A stretch of 64,000 nt of DNA from Bicyclus anynana (Eukaryota > Arthropoda > Insecta > Lepidoptera > Nymphalidae): the NCBI RefSeq assembly GCF_947172395.1, contig NC_069109.1, positions 6,333,163-6,397,162 of the forward strand, given 5' to 3'. The stretch's first letter is position 1; the number at the start of each line of letters is the position of its first letter. The position numbers and the translations under genes were made by a program. The notes under the pieces are model-generated. The model was not told the origin of the DNA and did not search any database. It worked only from the letters and a program-made list of their open reading frames with translations. Below are positions 12,101 to 20,019 of the stretch, one piece after another.

Positions 12101-13927
12101 TCGCGGCTAAGACTAACGCGGCGAGACATATCGCGCGCCGCTGGGAGCATACCGCGACTGGCGTGTCGCCGAGTATACAGGCTAACTTACCGGGTTGTGG
12201 AGTGGCGTACACTATCAGCAGCGCGGTGGACAGCATCGCGGCTAAGACTAACGCGGCGAGACATATCGCGCGCCGCTGGGAGCACACCGCGACTGGCGCG
12301 TCGCCGAGTATACAGGCTAACTTACCGGGTTGTGGAGTGGCGTACACTATCAGCAGCGCGGTGGACAGCATCGCGGCGACTGGCGCGGCGAGACATATCG
12401 CGCGCCGCTGGGATCACACCGCGACTGGCGCGTCGCCGAGTATACAGGCTAACTTACCGGGTTGTGGAGTGGCGTACACTATCAGCAGCGCGGTGGACAG
12501 CATCGCGGCTAAGACTAACGCGGCGAGACATATCGCGCGCCGCTGGGAGCACACCGCGACTGGCGCGTCGCCTAGCTCGCGCGCCTCGCGTGCTTTGTCC
12601 GTGTCTGCAATGAGTAAACAAGCCATTTTTAGAGGACTTTGAATGTGAAAATTTATTTTCTATTTGCTAGGAACAGCTTTTAAATTTGATGCTTATCTCA
12701 GGGTCTTTTTGAGTCTTGAAAATATTATTTATATGCCAGTATGGAACCATTTGCGAGGAATTAATTTATGGGTGTGTGGGGAAATCCAATGTCGAACAAA
12801 AGTTATGATTCATAACACTTGTCAGGACAACTTAATTAACAAATCAAACTGTAACCAAAATAAGACCCTAGAATGGCAGAGAATGACCTTGAGTGAAGTC
12901 ACGCACTTGTGAACGATGTGTGTAGGGTTAAAGGATCCTTTGACTGTTAACAAACACTCCCTTTTTCCACTCAAGTCACTCTCCCTGCCTATCTCAAGTA
13001 ACCCATAAAAAATTACACAACAAGAGATGTGGACGGCTCGAACGCCACGAGCACACTGAAGCCGTCCGAACCGTGAGTCGTTGCTACGCGGCGATAACGT
13101 GATGAAATTATACATATAATAAACCCGTCCGAGGAGGTAATTTTTATGGCTGTAAGCACAAAACACTGTATCTGATTCTGAACATACATTGTAATATCAT
13201 GGCACGGTAGTGCAGCAGACTAATTTGTAAGAAGAAATAATTAAAAGCCAAACTCACCAGCCAAAAACGCTACGTCATCCAGATCTTGATCCACCATGTT
13301 ACGCCAAGCGGCCGCTGCAAGAGACGATGACTCGTTAAAATAGTAATTACAGCTCGTGCGTATTTTATATGATTTTCACGTGAGTGAAAAGCACGGAGCG
13401 ATTGACGCGCGACGCAAATTTTATGACGTGAGCGCCAAAACCATTTTTACCTAATTGCAAGTAAATTAAACAACATAACGAAAAACAAAATGGCCATGTT
13501 CAAGATGTATACCTAATTTTCTATACAAAACAAAAATTTAAGAAAATAAGTTTGCTTTTCCTGAGATTGAAAGAAAAATGTGAGCAAAACATGTATTTTT
13601 CAAAAAAATAAACTATCGAGAAAAGTTTTACAAATTGTGTATTTTGTATAGTCATAACGAAGCTAACACTTTGAAATATCATTTACCCAAATATCAAGCT
13701 CCTAACTTTTCCAGAATCTGAAATACAGAACCATTTGTAACCACCAAATTACATATTGCACACTCTTAACGAGTAAGGCTATAAGCTACATAACATCACG
13801 CTACGACCAATAGGAGCAAAGCACAAAAATGTGCCTATAATATGTGTGGCGGTGACCACTTACCCTTAGCGGAGCCGTTGCGGTCGGCCTTGTACTTGCC
13901 GATGGGCTCCATCTGAATACCGTCCAT
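165..13927 (-). CDS. M1 aminopeptidase-like membrane protein, catalytic site lost (3' end outside window)
   Basis: Thirteen exons, phases agreeing throughout: 13927-13864, 13314-13258, 12604-12458, 11907-11826, 10676-10555, 9945-9773, 9223-9117, 6925-6745, 5159-4960, 4230-4151, 3415-3303, 2501-2344, 258-165; 526 codons, remainder beyond the left edge. The start (MDGIQMEPIGKYKADRNGS) gives a cytoplasmic tail of about 50 residues, then a signal anchor (LAALVLAAMLSTALLIVYA), a short stalk, then an M1 N-terminal domain: RLPTFLIPKHYSLWLHP, RSAFPCLDEPHLRATFKLT and PMSPHMMALAVC match classic aminopeptidase N landmarks. In the catalytic domain GAMENWGLIT has become QYSEGWGLIT, and HELAHQWFG has become RLLAQQWFG, so both zinc histidines and the catalytic glutamate are missing; WLNEGFA reads WLLEALT, keeping the third ligand glutamate. 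Family membership is firm; loss of peptidase activity is inferred from the missing residues. Likely a type II plasma-membrane ectoprotein acting as a binder or scaffold. Introns are full of SINE and LINE pieces. Confidence 0.88.
294..632 (+). mobile_element. Single arm of the GGATCCTTT foldback family
   Basis: Shares GACGGCTTCAGTGTGCTCGT, GTCAAAGGATCCTTTAACCC and ATGTTGTCCTGACAAGTG with copies at 12785-13110 (inverse orientation), 50703-51262 and 51535-51840. It begins about 35 bp outside M1 exon 258-165. Confidence 0.85.
909..1052 (+). mobile_element. SINE-A fragment (internal part)
   Basis: Matches the middle of SINE-A from AAGAAATTAAATATCACGTG to TTGGCCTAAC; tRNA-like head missing. SINE-A in this window is a tRNA-headed repeat of about 300 bp with A-box-like TAGCCCAGTGG, B-box GGTTCGAATCC, and a tail ending GAGCCGAATATGGGTTGAT; full copies are at 17799, 41501, 33993, 46597 and 56342. 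Confidence 0.85.
1064..1215 (+). mobile_element. SINE-C copy
   Basis: tRNA-like head (CAATAGCTCACCGGTAAGAG, B-box GGTTCGATCCC) and body ACTAGTTGGAGGGGAATGGG, ending GGTCATATT. Other copies: 5460-5640, 8772-8915 and a partial one at 22626-22725. Confidence 0.85.
1291..1595 (-). mobile_element. SINE-A copy, full length
   Basis: Reverse-oriented SINE-A from TATCAACCCATA to CCACTGGGCTATCGC, including the tRNA-like head in reverse complement (GGATTCGAACCCACACC). Confidence 0.9.
1655..2035 (+). mobile_element. RTE-type LINE 3' fragment
   Basis: Encodes MRMLRWMCGVTRIDKIRNEY, then RSRRLAWYGHVMRRE and GRPKKRWLDCVKEDM, the characteristic C-terminus of RTE reverse transcriptases. It ends after one stop with a TGATGATGAT tail. 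Only about 100 codons are present, so this is a dead 5'-truncated copy. It sits in the M1 gene intron between exons 2501-2344 and 258-165. Confidence 0.9.
2567..2865 (+). mobile_element. SINE-B copy
   Basis: SINE-B is a tRNA-headed repeat of about 320 bp: CCTCCGTGGCGCA, B-box GGTTCGATCCC, CTGGGCCGATnGAGGTTTTC, GATGTCGTGTAGAAACCG and a tail GTCAAGGGCTAACTTG plus A-run. This copy lacks about 30 bp around the ACCGCCAAGCGATTTAGCG section. It abuts M1 exon 2501-2344 in an intron. Confidence 0.9.
2985..3285 (-). mobile_element. Jockey/R1-group LINE C-terminal fragment, frameshifted
   Basis: On the minus strand one frame gives DHGCFWKRLRDICFSETGDC and GEDLHHVLWEC, a cysteine/histidine knuckle typical of the end of R1/Jockey-group reverse transcriptases; the homology then continues in another frame as RRYEDLRSAMLEGIVREEAG and GPVYYQDL. 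A single frameshift near 3120 therefore breaks it. It is inserted in the M1 gene intron between exons 3415-3303 and 2501-2344, in the same orientation as the gene. Confidence 0.75.
3431..3574 (+). mobile_element. SINE-A fragment
   Basis: 3' half of SINE-A, from GAACATCGTGAAGGAAAAAC to ATATGGGTTGATAATGA, starting 16 bp upstream (in gene sense) of M1 exon 3415-3303, so it lies against that exon's acceptor region. Confidence 0.85.
3615..3952 (+). mobile_element. CR1/Jockey-like LINE 3' end fragment
   Basis: Matches 36130-36485 of the element at 34330-36640 (GAGATTTAAACCCAC, GTTTGGGTGTACTCTTCTA, GCTTGGAGGCCGTTGGATCA) with small deletions; truncated at AGAGCAACTGTTG. It lies within an M1 gene intron. 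Confidence 0.88.
4255..4515 (-). repeat. Lepidopteran interspersed repeat of the CTTCAGCTTTATA type
   Basis: Contains AAAGCTGAAGAGTTTGTTTG, ATAGCCCATTTATCGAGGAA and GTGAAACCGCGTCAGCTAG. Related plus-strand pieces at 52735-52930 and 54470-54600. The 70-bp end is repeated in tandem at 4440-4510. Confidence 0.8.
5199..5455 (+). mobile_element. SINE-B copy
   Basis: Starts GACGGCCTCCGTGGCGCAG 40 bp outside M1 exon 5159-4960; internal deletions after GTCTGGCTGG. Followed directly by SINE-C. Confidence 0.9.
5460..5645 (+). mobile_element. SINE-C copy with AAATATGGCAAATATTC tail
   Basis: AGAGCCTCAATAGCTCAACG head to the poly-T/A tail. The tail ATGGCAAATATTCTTT recurs at 23755-23775, where it is preceded by a short A-run and may be the remnant of another copy. 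Confidence 0.85.
5752..6925 (-). repeat. Tandem copies of the M1 exon encoding HLRATFKLTVVRDRF (one intact, two relics)
   Basis: The intact exon is 6745-6925. A second copy at 6375-6506 encodes MPHLRATFKLTVVRDRF...ATEETGFYLGHRL with an intact donor (CTG|GTGAGT), but lacks the first 16 or so codons and has no clear acceptor at the homologous place. A third, at about 5752-5785, keeps only the last dozen codons and the donor, with small deletions. Flanking intron sequence (modules with ACGCTAACTT and CTATAACGCTA, around 5890-6000, 6080-6130 and 6540-6590) is repeated along with the exons, so the whole exon-plus-intron block was duplicated. The second copy could be a cassette reached from a cryptic acceptor such as AAATTAG just upstream; more likely it is decaying. 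Confidence 0.8.
7376..8508 (+). mobile_element. CR1-like LINE fragment, reverse transcriptase C-terminus and 3' tail
   Basis: An open frame from about 7376 to 8163 encodes the end of a reverse transcriptase (GLKVNPLKSKAIIIGSP, VKDLGVHLDNQLSW, then a C-terminal domain ending FKNAVKSHYLVQ). The catalytic palm is absent, so the copy is 5' truncated. The 3' untranslated region ends in short TTTATC repeats (8485-8505), typical of CR1/L2 tails, and abuts a minus-strand SINE-A. It lies in the M1 gene intron between exons 9223-9117 and 6925-6745. Confidence 0.88.
8501..8915. mobile_element. SINE-A (minus) joined to SINE-C (plus)
   Basis: A minus-strand SINE-A (8501-8771, with AGTTTCCTCGTG section) is truncated in its head at GGAGTCAGAGGCTCAATC, where a plus-strand SINE-C begins (about 8770-8915). 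The junction GAGGCTCAAT fits both families, suggesting insertion or recombination at a shared short motif. Confidence 0.75.
9371..9724. mobile_element. GGAGATGGTCC-TIR miniature element, copy 1
   Basis: Bounded by AAAGGAGATGGTCC and its inverse GGACCATCTCCTTT. About 355 bp, no ORF. Same family at 15277-15650 and 49807-50219: shared internal text includes CATTTCTTGGGAGAGAATGA and TACAAGGATTTTATTA. In an M1 gene intron. Confidence 0.85.
10095..10200. repeat. Two adjacent hairpins
   Basis: ATATGCACATGGTGGC at 10100 pairs with GCATGTGCCACCATAT ending 10155, around AGTTATACG/CGTATAATT. Next, AAGCTAACTTTTCGTTT pairs with AAACGGAAAGTTAGC (10165-10200). Possibly one decayed DNA-element end. Confidence 0.7.
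10732..10787 (+). repeat. 10-11 bp tandem repeat TATAGTCCCT
   Basis: Five tandem TATAGTCCCTTA-type units, the fourth with CTC and the last degenerate. Intronic in the M1 gene, 55 bp outside exon 10676-10555. Confidence 0.9.
10966..11290 (-). mobile_element. CR1/Jockey-like LINE 3' end, minus strand
   Basis: Minus-strand copy of the 3' end of the family at 34330-36640: contains the reverse complements of CACCTTCACACAGGAAGTAA, AGAGCAACTGTTGAG and ACCGGTGGTAGAATC-like sequence. Truncated upstream of the last 40 codons. It lies in the M1 intron between exons 11907-11826 and 10676-10555. Confidence 0.85.
11555..11765 (-). repeat. Lepidopteran interspersed repeat of the GCGGACGCCCGCGACTTCG type
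   Basis: Ends GATGAAGTCGCGGGCGTCCG CTAG. Same end at 16125-16160, 37645-37680, 50235-50260 (diverged) and 61770-61805. Possibly the ends of one RTE-derived or DNA-derived family; the internal parts differ. Confidence 0.8.
12031..12567 (-). repeat. Fourfold in-frame tandem repeat of the transmembrane exon
   Basis: Four head-to-tail units start at 12031, 12166, 12301 and 12433; three are 135 bp and one is 132 bp. Each carries the coding part of the signal-anchor exon (CSQRRAICLAALVLAAMLST) followed by the same splice donor (CCCG|GTAAGT, exon ends at 12458, 12326, 12191, 12056). Because every unit is a multiple of three and the donor sequence itself is open in frame, splicing from any of the four donors to 11907 keeps the reading frame and would yield proteins with one to four hydrophobic segments. 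Units are nearly identical, so the expansion is recent or an assembly artefact. The copy at 12458-12604 is taken as the authentic exon because only it abuts a good acceptor (TTACTCATTGCAG). Confidence 0.85.
12785..13115 (-). mobile_element. Single arm of the GGATCCTTT foldback family, opposite orientation
   Basis: Begins ATGTCGAACAAAAGTTATG and runs to CGTGAGTCGTTGCTACGCGGCGATAACG; close inverse match to 294-632. Lies in the M1 gene intron between exons 13314-13258 and 12604-12458. Confidence 0.85.
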
Positions 13928-14243
13928 CTCACGACCACGGCATGCCGGCAGCTAGCTACAAGTGAATACAGCCAGGCGTCACTATGACGAAGTTCATTAT
14001 GAACAAACTAGCACCCTGCGGTGTTACCAGCGAAAAATTAATATTTAATTTCTTCTTAAACGTTAATTTTCTAACTTAAAAGTTAATTTTATTTAAACTT
14101 TAACTTTTAATTTTTAAAATAACTAACACTTTTCATTTCAGAAGGGACAAAAGTAATAAAAATTGCTATTTATCCGGGTTAAACATGCCCAAAAGTTGTA
14201 AACATCCTACATTAGTTAAGTCACTGTCATAATATTTATTTTG

Positions 14244-14549
14244 GCCGTGATATCCCAGTTTAAATAACCTCTGCCTCCGATTCCGCAGGGTGTGGGTTCG
14301 AATCCAATCCGGGGCACGCACCTCAAACTTTTCAGTTGTGTGCATTTTAAGAAATTAAATATCACGTGTCTCAAACGGTGAAGGAAAACATCGTGAGGAA
14401 ACCTGCATAGCTGAGAATTTACTTAACTCTCTACGTGTGTGAAGTCTGCCAATCCGCATTGGGTCAGCGTGGTGGACTATTTGCCAAACCCCTCTTATTC
14501 TGAGAGGAGACTCGAGCTTAGCAGTGAGCTGGGTTGATGAATGATGGTG
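14244..14549 (+). mobile_element. SINE-A copy, full length
   Basis: GCCGTGATATCCCAGTT head through GAGCTGGGTTGATGAATGATG. Divergent at the head and internally. Confidence 0.88.
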
Positions 14550-14682
14550 ATATTTAATTTAAACGAGCATTTTTGTTGCTTTTGTTATTTACCTTTACCC
14601 GTTATTTAGACCCCCAAAATAATTTCGGTACAGGGCCCTTGCGAGGCAAGTTACGCCACTGGCATTAATATGATCAAGTTAA

Positions 14683-14906
14683 CAGGTTTGCTGCGTTACG
14701 AGGTCAATTAACCTCGTACCACACCACAAAGTTTTAGTGCGAGGTCAAAAAACCTCGCATTACACGGCACGAGGTCAAAAAACCTCGTATTGCATGGCAC
14801 GAGGTCAATTAACCTTGTACCACACCACAGAAAGTTTTAGTACGAGGTTAAAAAACCTCGTATTGTACTGGTAAATTACTGAAAAATTAGTGCCGCAGCA
14901 AACGTG
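14683..14906. mobile_element. TTAA-flanked miniature element made of short palindromes, copy 1
   Basis: 224 bp between TTAA at 14679-14682 and TTAA at 14907-14910. Ends are CAGGTTTGCTGCG and the inverse of CACGTTTGCTGCGG. Inside are five short palindromes of the form ACGAGGTCAATTAACCTCGT or GAGGTCAAAAAACCTC at about 14697, 14739, 14769, 14799 and 14841. TTAA duplication is the hallmark of piggyBac-type transposition; no transposase is encoded. Confidence 0.8.
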
Positions 14907-15090
14907 TTAACACTTTGAGTGCGCGATAAACAGTGCGGGGTCACGCCTCCCGTGACTCTAGAGGGGATAATGACGTCATTATGATTACGTCACACGCCGC
15001 GGCTTTGATGCATTCACATGTGTTAAGGGGGGCGGGAGAAATTACTTTTCTTAATGTTATTGAATGGTAGAGTTGCCGTGTGTCTTCTAA

Positions 15091-15239
15091 CAGTGTAATT
15101 CATAGACGTTGTAGGAGCACCCCCAGGGGATCATTCACTTGCTGAGTGTCAAATTCTCAAACAAATAGACTTTAAATTCGACTCTCAGCGGCTGAATGAT
15201 CCCCTGGGGGTGCCCCTACAACGTCTATGAATTCCACTG
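15091..15239. mobile_element. CAGTG hairpin miniature element
   Basis: Near-perfect inverted repeat of about 50 bp per arm (CAGTGTAATTCATAGACGTT ... CCCCCAGGGGATCATTCA; inverse from 15194), with a 45-bp loop. CAGTG ends beside TA resemble Tc1/mariner-derived MITEs, but the exact target duplication is unclear. Confidence 0.75.
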
Positions 15240-15276
15240 TAAGAATACTAAACCCCAACTCTAAAGGTTTTACCAC

Positions 15277-15650
15277 AAAGGAGATGGTCCGTATCATTAA
15301 AATGTAAAAAATACAAGGATTTTATTACAATCTAAATGAGTGAATAAGTCTAACTAAATAAAATTAAAACCCAAGTTTTTGAGTTATATCAAGATGGCGC
15401 CCATATAGCCACTGTGACTTGACAACTGACAGCAAACGTCACATCGACTACTGCATTGAAAACGTCATCAATCCGCCATTATTACCCAATAATGTTGCAT
15501 TTCTTGGGAGAGAATGAACATTATTAGAAAGAATTAAAGTAAATTCGTAGATTTGTATAATCAAAAATAGTTAAAAAATATTTTTTTTATATTTGCCAGG
15601 GTACAATGACTGGACCTGGGTTCCGTACAAATTTGGACCATCTCCTTTAT
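15277..15650. mobile_element. GGAGATGGTCC-TIR miniature element, copy 2
   Basis: AAAGGAGATGGTCC to GGACCATCTCCTTTAT; about 370 bp; inserted between the two halves of the direct repeat at 14900 and 15910. Confidence 0.87.
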
Positions 15651-16124
15651 AACACATAGATAGTGTGTCGTAGTCGCAAGATTGTAAACAATCGGGAGCC
15701 CTTGATGCATCGCTACGCTGCGATAAATACCTACCTATTGTAATACAGGGCCCCTGCAAGGCTCTGGTAATATGATCAGTCGTCAATAACACGTGGTGCC
15801 TCAACTTTACTATGAACCATTAGCTGCGTAAAGAAAATTCCTTCCTAAAATCCCTAGTCCCTTGCAATGTGCAGGCATAACTTATGATCAAGTTACCACT
15901 CTAGCCAGTGTTGAGTGCGCAGTCAAAGATGAGTGCGCGTCAAAGAGTGCGGGGTCACGCCTCCCGCGACTCTAGTGGGAATTATGACGTCATTATGATT
16001 GCGTCACACGCAAGGTCTTTGATGCTTTCATTTGTATGTGTTAAGGGGCGGCGGGAGAAATTACTTTCCTTAAAGTTTCAACTGGTAGTAATACCAACTT
16101 AAAAATAATATTGGCCATTATGTT

Positions 16125-16545
16125 TTAAACTAGCGGACGCTCGCGACTTCGTCCGCGTGAAAATCGATATAAACTTTCCCTATTTCACACCCTTCTATTT
16201 ATATGTTCGCATGTTTTATTCATAATAAATAGTCCACTAAAATATAACGCAAAATCTAAGCGATTTATATTAAAAAAAACTTCAACCATTTTTAGTAATT
16301 CACATAGGTACCACTTTTTACAAATTTAACATGAAAAATTTAAGGGCTTTCATTACAACCCCTATTACACCCCATTTTGGTTTTATTTTCGCGACAAAAA
16401 GTATCCTAAGATCATCTACATGTTATGGTCTTGAATTTTGGCAAGTTTCATTTGTATCCATTTAGTAGTTTCAGCGTGATGCTCGTGCATCAAAAACACG
16501 GGACAGGCAGACAAATTCCAATTCCATCCAATTTTAAAATATAAA
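16125..16545 (+). repeat. Lepidopteran interspersed repeat of the GCGGACGCCCGCGACTTCG type
   Basis: Starts CTAGCGGACGCTCGCGACTT and includes AGTAGTTTCAGCGTGATGCT CGTGC followed by GGGACAGGCAGACA. No coding content. Confidence 0.75.
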
Positions 16546-16835
16546 AAAAAGAAATACTTTATGGATAAACGCGCGTGGCACCCCTGTTTACAGTTGGGCG
16601 CATGTTTTCTTTGCTTGCTCTTTTATGAAAGGGCATAGACTAAAGAGGATGAGCACTTAGTACATTGGAGTGCGTTCTGTTAAAGCTTTGTGCGAGATAG
16701 GCGGTTTATGGTATTTGTGTTTTTTTTTGTGCAGAAATATTAATGGAAATAGTACGCTATTTTGAATGTTGATACATCGCTTTTAAAGAATTAAAATATT
16801 GGTAACTGATTGCAAAAAGTAGGTTCTGTATTGTA

Positions 16836-16955
16836 CCCATAATATATGGCTCACTGCTGAGCACGAGCCTACTTTCAGAATCAGAGGGGTTAGAGGAGAG
16901 TCCATCACGCTGGCCAAATGCGGATTGGCAGACTTCACACACGCAGATAAATTAA
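16836..16955 (-). mobile_element. SINE-A fragment, minus strand
   Basis: Contains GGCTCACTGCTGAGCACGAG and TGGCAGACTTCACACACGCAG; only the 3' third is present. Confidence 0.85.
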
Positions 16956-17798
16956 TTACACGCTTGATAGCCATATCATGGGAGTGCATTTCTAATAGCA
17001 TGTCCGCCATCTTGGACGTCCACCATATTGGATTTAAGTCACGTGACTATTTTTTTCGTATTCCTGACAACGTTTCATTTGATATCTATCATGGGTGTGG
17101 ATTTCAAACAGCTAGTACGCCATCTTGGGGAGGCCACCATATTGAATTGGTAATGACGTTTGTTAGCTAGTCATGTATTGTCTCATCAGAGCTCAGAGCG
17201 TGTGCAAAATTTCATCCTAATCGAAAGACACCGGGAAGTGGGTCAAATTAAGATTCCAAGATTTTCTTACATACATAGTAACAAGTGAAGCTAAGTGAAT
17301 AACGCAGCATGATGAAAATGCACACCAATCCGCAAATCGAACGACTCCTGAACGAAATTCAAAAAGTCTTTCCGTTCAATAATTGCTACAGCTTCCGGTT
17401 CCATCCACCGGATATTGACAATCTAGCAACTGTAGCGATAGAACGAGCTATGCTCGGTGTGTCTCGGCGTGATTGAATATTTTTTTATTCTAGTAATATC
17501 TAGCTTATCCATGCATTTTACCGTGATAAAAAGTAGGGTTCTGCTCCATGTTTCAATGTACTTTTACAACGATATTAGTATACTAGAGATAGGGCACTAG
17601 CATGTCAAAACTAAGGCGGACAATAATGTGCATAATTGTCTTAATTTCAAGCGGAATTTATTTAAACAAATAATACCTAAATATATTGTCTACAAATCAC
17701 AATGTCGAGTTGTGTGATCAGGAAATGTAAAAACTATGAATTATGCATAAATATATAATGTAATAGATATATAAGATAATAGTATAAATACATAAAGT

Positions 17799-18103
17799 AG
17801 CCGTGATAGCCCAGTGGATATGAACTCTATCTCCGGTTCTGGAGGGTGTGGGTTCGAATCCGGTCCAGGGCATGCACCAATCCAAGTTTTCAGTTGTGTG
17901 CATTTTAAGAAATTAAATATCACGTGTCTCAAACGGTGAAGGAAAAACATCGTAAAGAAACCTGCATACCTGAGAATTGTCTTAATTGTTTACGTATGTA
18001 AATTCTGCTAATCCGCATTTAGCCAGCGTGGTGAACTATTGGCCTAACTCCTCTTATTCCGAGAGGAGACTCGAGCTCAGCAGTAAGCCGAATATGGGTT
18101 GAT
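17799..18103 (+). mobile_element. SINE-A copy, full length
   Basis: AGCCGTGATAGCCCAGTGG through AATATGGGTTGAT, ending in the TAG repeat at 18106-18134, which may be its variable tail. Confidence 0.92.
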
Positions 18104-18105
18104 AT

Positions 18106-18134
18106 AGTAGTAGTAGTAGTAGTAGTAGTAGTAG
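18106..18134 (+). repeat. TAG trinucleotide tract
   Basis: About ten TAG units at the end of a SINE-A and before a truncated Dong-like LINE. Confidence 0.95.
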
Positions 18135-18199
18135 CTTACTGGTGGATGTCAATTGATATGATGTTTACTTTAATAGGTTGATAATAAAGACATTATAGT

Positions 18200-18575
18200 G
18201 AATAGGCCAATTGCGTGCAATAATTGTTGATATTACTGTTCCACATGACGGTAATCAGGTAAAAGCCGAAAAGAAAAAAGTATCAAAATACTTGGACCTT
18301 GCTCACGAGATTATCGCCATGTGGAATGTTGAGTCAACTATTATTGTTCCGATAGTTTTTTAGTCAATGGTTTTATATCTAAAAGCTTCGACCAACATAT
18401 TAAGAAGCTGAAAGCTTCTTAACTGTTGGATCAAGAGTCGGATACAGAAGGCAGTGATTCTTGAGACGGCGCGTATTGTGAGGAGCCCTGACCACCGGTT
18501 TATATTTTATTACGATTGTTAAGAATCAAACAAAAAACAAATAAATAAATGAGAGAAGAAATAATACTAAATCCT
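18200..18575 (+). mobile_element. 5'-truncated R4/Dong-like LINE 3' end
   Basis: From about 18216 the sequence repeats the end of the element at 33215-33640 (IIVDITVPHDGN, then KYLDLAHEI), but with a 2-bp deletion near 18360, a short insertion near 18415 and a deletion of the RRFLTLEP end. It finishes in AAATAAATGAGAGAAG and AATAATAC. It lies just downstream of a TAG trinucleotide tract (18106-18134), consistent with this family preferring simple triplet repeats. Confidence 0.82.
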
Positions 18576-19800
18576 CCATTCATGCGGACATAATATAGAT
18601 AGGTACATAAAAAAAATTATAATAAAAATTAAGTTATTTAAATAAATTACTAAGTTATTTAAATAAATTACTAAGTTATTTAAATAAATATATGGTTAAA
18701 TTAAGCTTGGTAGTCCTAAGTTAACCTAATCCTTCAAAACTGTTCGAAGAGTCACTGCTGAAATACTTGGTTTTGTTTTGTACCAATATTTCTAACCCTT
18801 ATAAAATATACAAGGAGGGTGTATTAGAAAGAGGGTGATAAAGATCACTTCTTTGCAAAAAATCGATAGCTTGATAGTCGCGAGATACCATAGTTTTAAC
18901 TTTGATTGGATATTCCCATTTTTTTTAATATTTTCATGTTTTATTTAACATCATTGAATGGATTACTTTCATAAACTGGATTTAAATAGAAATACGAAAT
19001 CACGATTATCATTATGAGATAACTCTAAAATTAATTAAAATAAATGTCATGATACAGAAATTCATTATCTTTCACATTTTGTTCGAAAGGCTAATTTCTG
19101 AACAGCCTGTATAAATAAAATCCATAGATAAAAGATGAAATCATATTCAGTGTAGATTTTTATGTACTGTGTACCGACTCATCTTCTTCGAAATCAATGA
19201 TATTCAGGTATGCACGCCTTGAAAATACCTAAATAATATAAAAAATTGCAAAGAGGTGTGCAAACAAATGAATTAATATAAAAAAAAATTGTGATATTTA
19301 TTGTTTATGTTTTTTTTGCCAAATTTGTTTCCTGTGGATAGGCAGAAGTCGGTGACCACAATGGAAATCTAAGGGAGATTTTGATTTTCGCTATTGAAAA
19401 AAAATCGCAGAACATTGTACCTATGTATTAAAAACGTCTATAGAAGCGTTGTTAATCAATTCTTAAAGAGTCTTATATTAAATCTTCTAAGGTAAATATC
19501 TTGTGAAAAAATAAACATAGCTAAATATCTTGTAAAAATGCAGTGGGAAACCATAGACATAACAAAAATACAACTGAGGTTTGTTCCATCTAGTATACCA
19601 CAGAAACTATTTGGTTTATATTAAATCGATCATTAGGTAGATAACACTTAGGTTCCTAAATCTGCAAGTATAGGTACCTATTTAAAACATATTCTGGCTT
19701 ATACCAATTTTATCTCAAAAACTTTGAACGGATGTAAACAAAATTTATCACAGATATAGATTATAATCTTGTACCTATAAGCACATGCTTATTATACCAA
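18576..19800. other. AT-rich intergenic DNA, nothing recognised
   Basis: Only a short local duplication AAGTTATTTAAATAAATTACT (18630-18690, three units) stands out. No exon-like segment. Confidence 0.6.
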
Positions 19801-19804
19801 TACT

Positions 19805-20018
19805 CAAGGATATTTTATATTACTAGAAAAATGTTGAATGTGCAAGTGGAAGGACATAAGAGGAGAGGAAGGCCAAAGAAGAGATGGTTGGATTGTGTGA
19901 AAGAGGACATGTGTGTAAAAGGAGTGGATGATGAGTTGACGTGTAATAGAAACGAATGGAAAAGATTGACATATTTTTCCGACCCCACTTAAGTGGGATA
20001 AGGGTAAGGAGATGATGA
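19805..20018 (+). mobile_element. RTE-type LINE 3' fragment
   Basis: Near-identical to 1825-2035 (ACTAGAAAAATGTTGAATGT onward) and ends in the same GATGATGA tail, so it is a second, shorter copy of the same RTE family. The close match suggests recent activity of this family. Confidence 0.88.
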
Positions 20019-20019
20019 T

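Larger units (their letters stand above)
14910..16095 (+). repeat. Pair of direct repeats, about 175 bp each, 1 kb apart
   Basis: 14915-15075 and 15920-16095 both contain AGTGCGGGGTCACGCCTCCC, ATGACGTCATTATGATT and GGCGGGAGAAATTACTTT, followed by a diverging AAxGGTAG end. The second copy runs continuously on its left into ATGATCAAGTTACCAC, where the first copy is interrupted by the TTAA element at 14683-14906. Confidence 0.85.

Noticed and set aside
11945..12642. Plus-strand open frames of 191-222 codons over the tandem repeat
   Set aside because: They are shadows of the minus-strand exon repeat; unit length divisible by three keeps every frame open.
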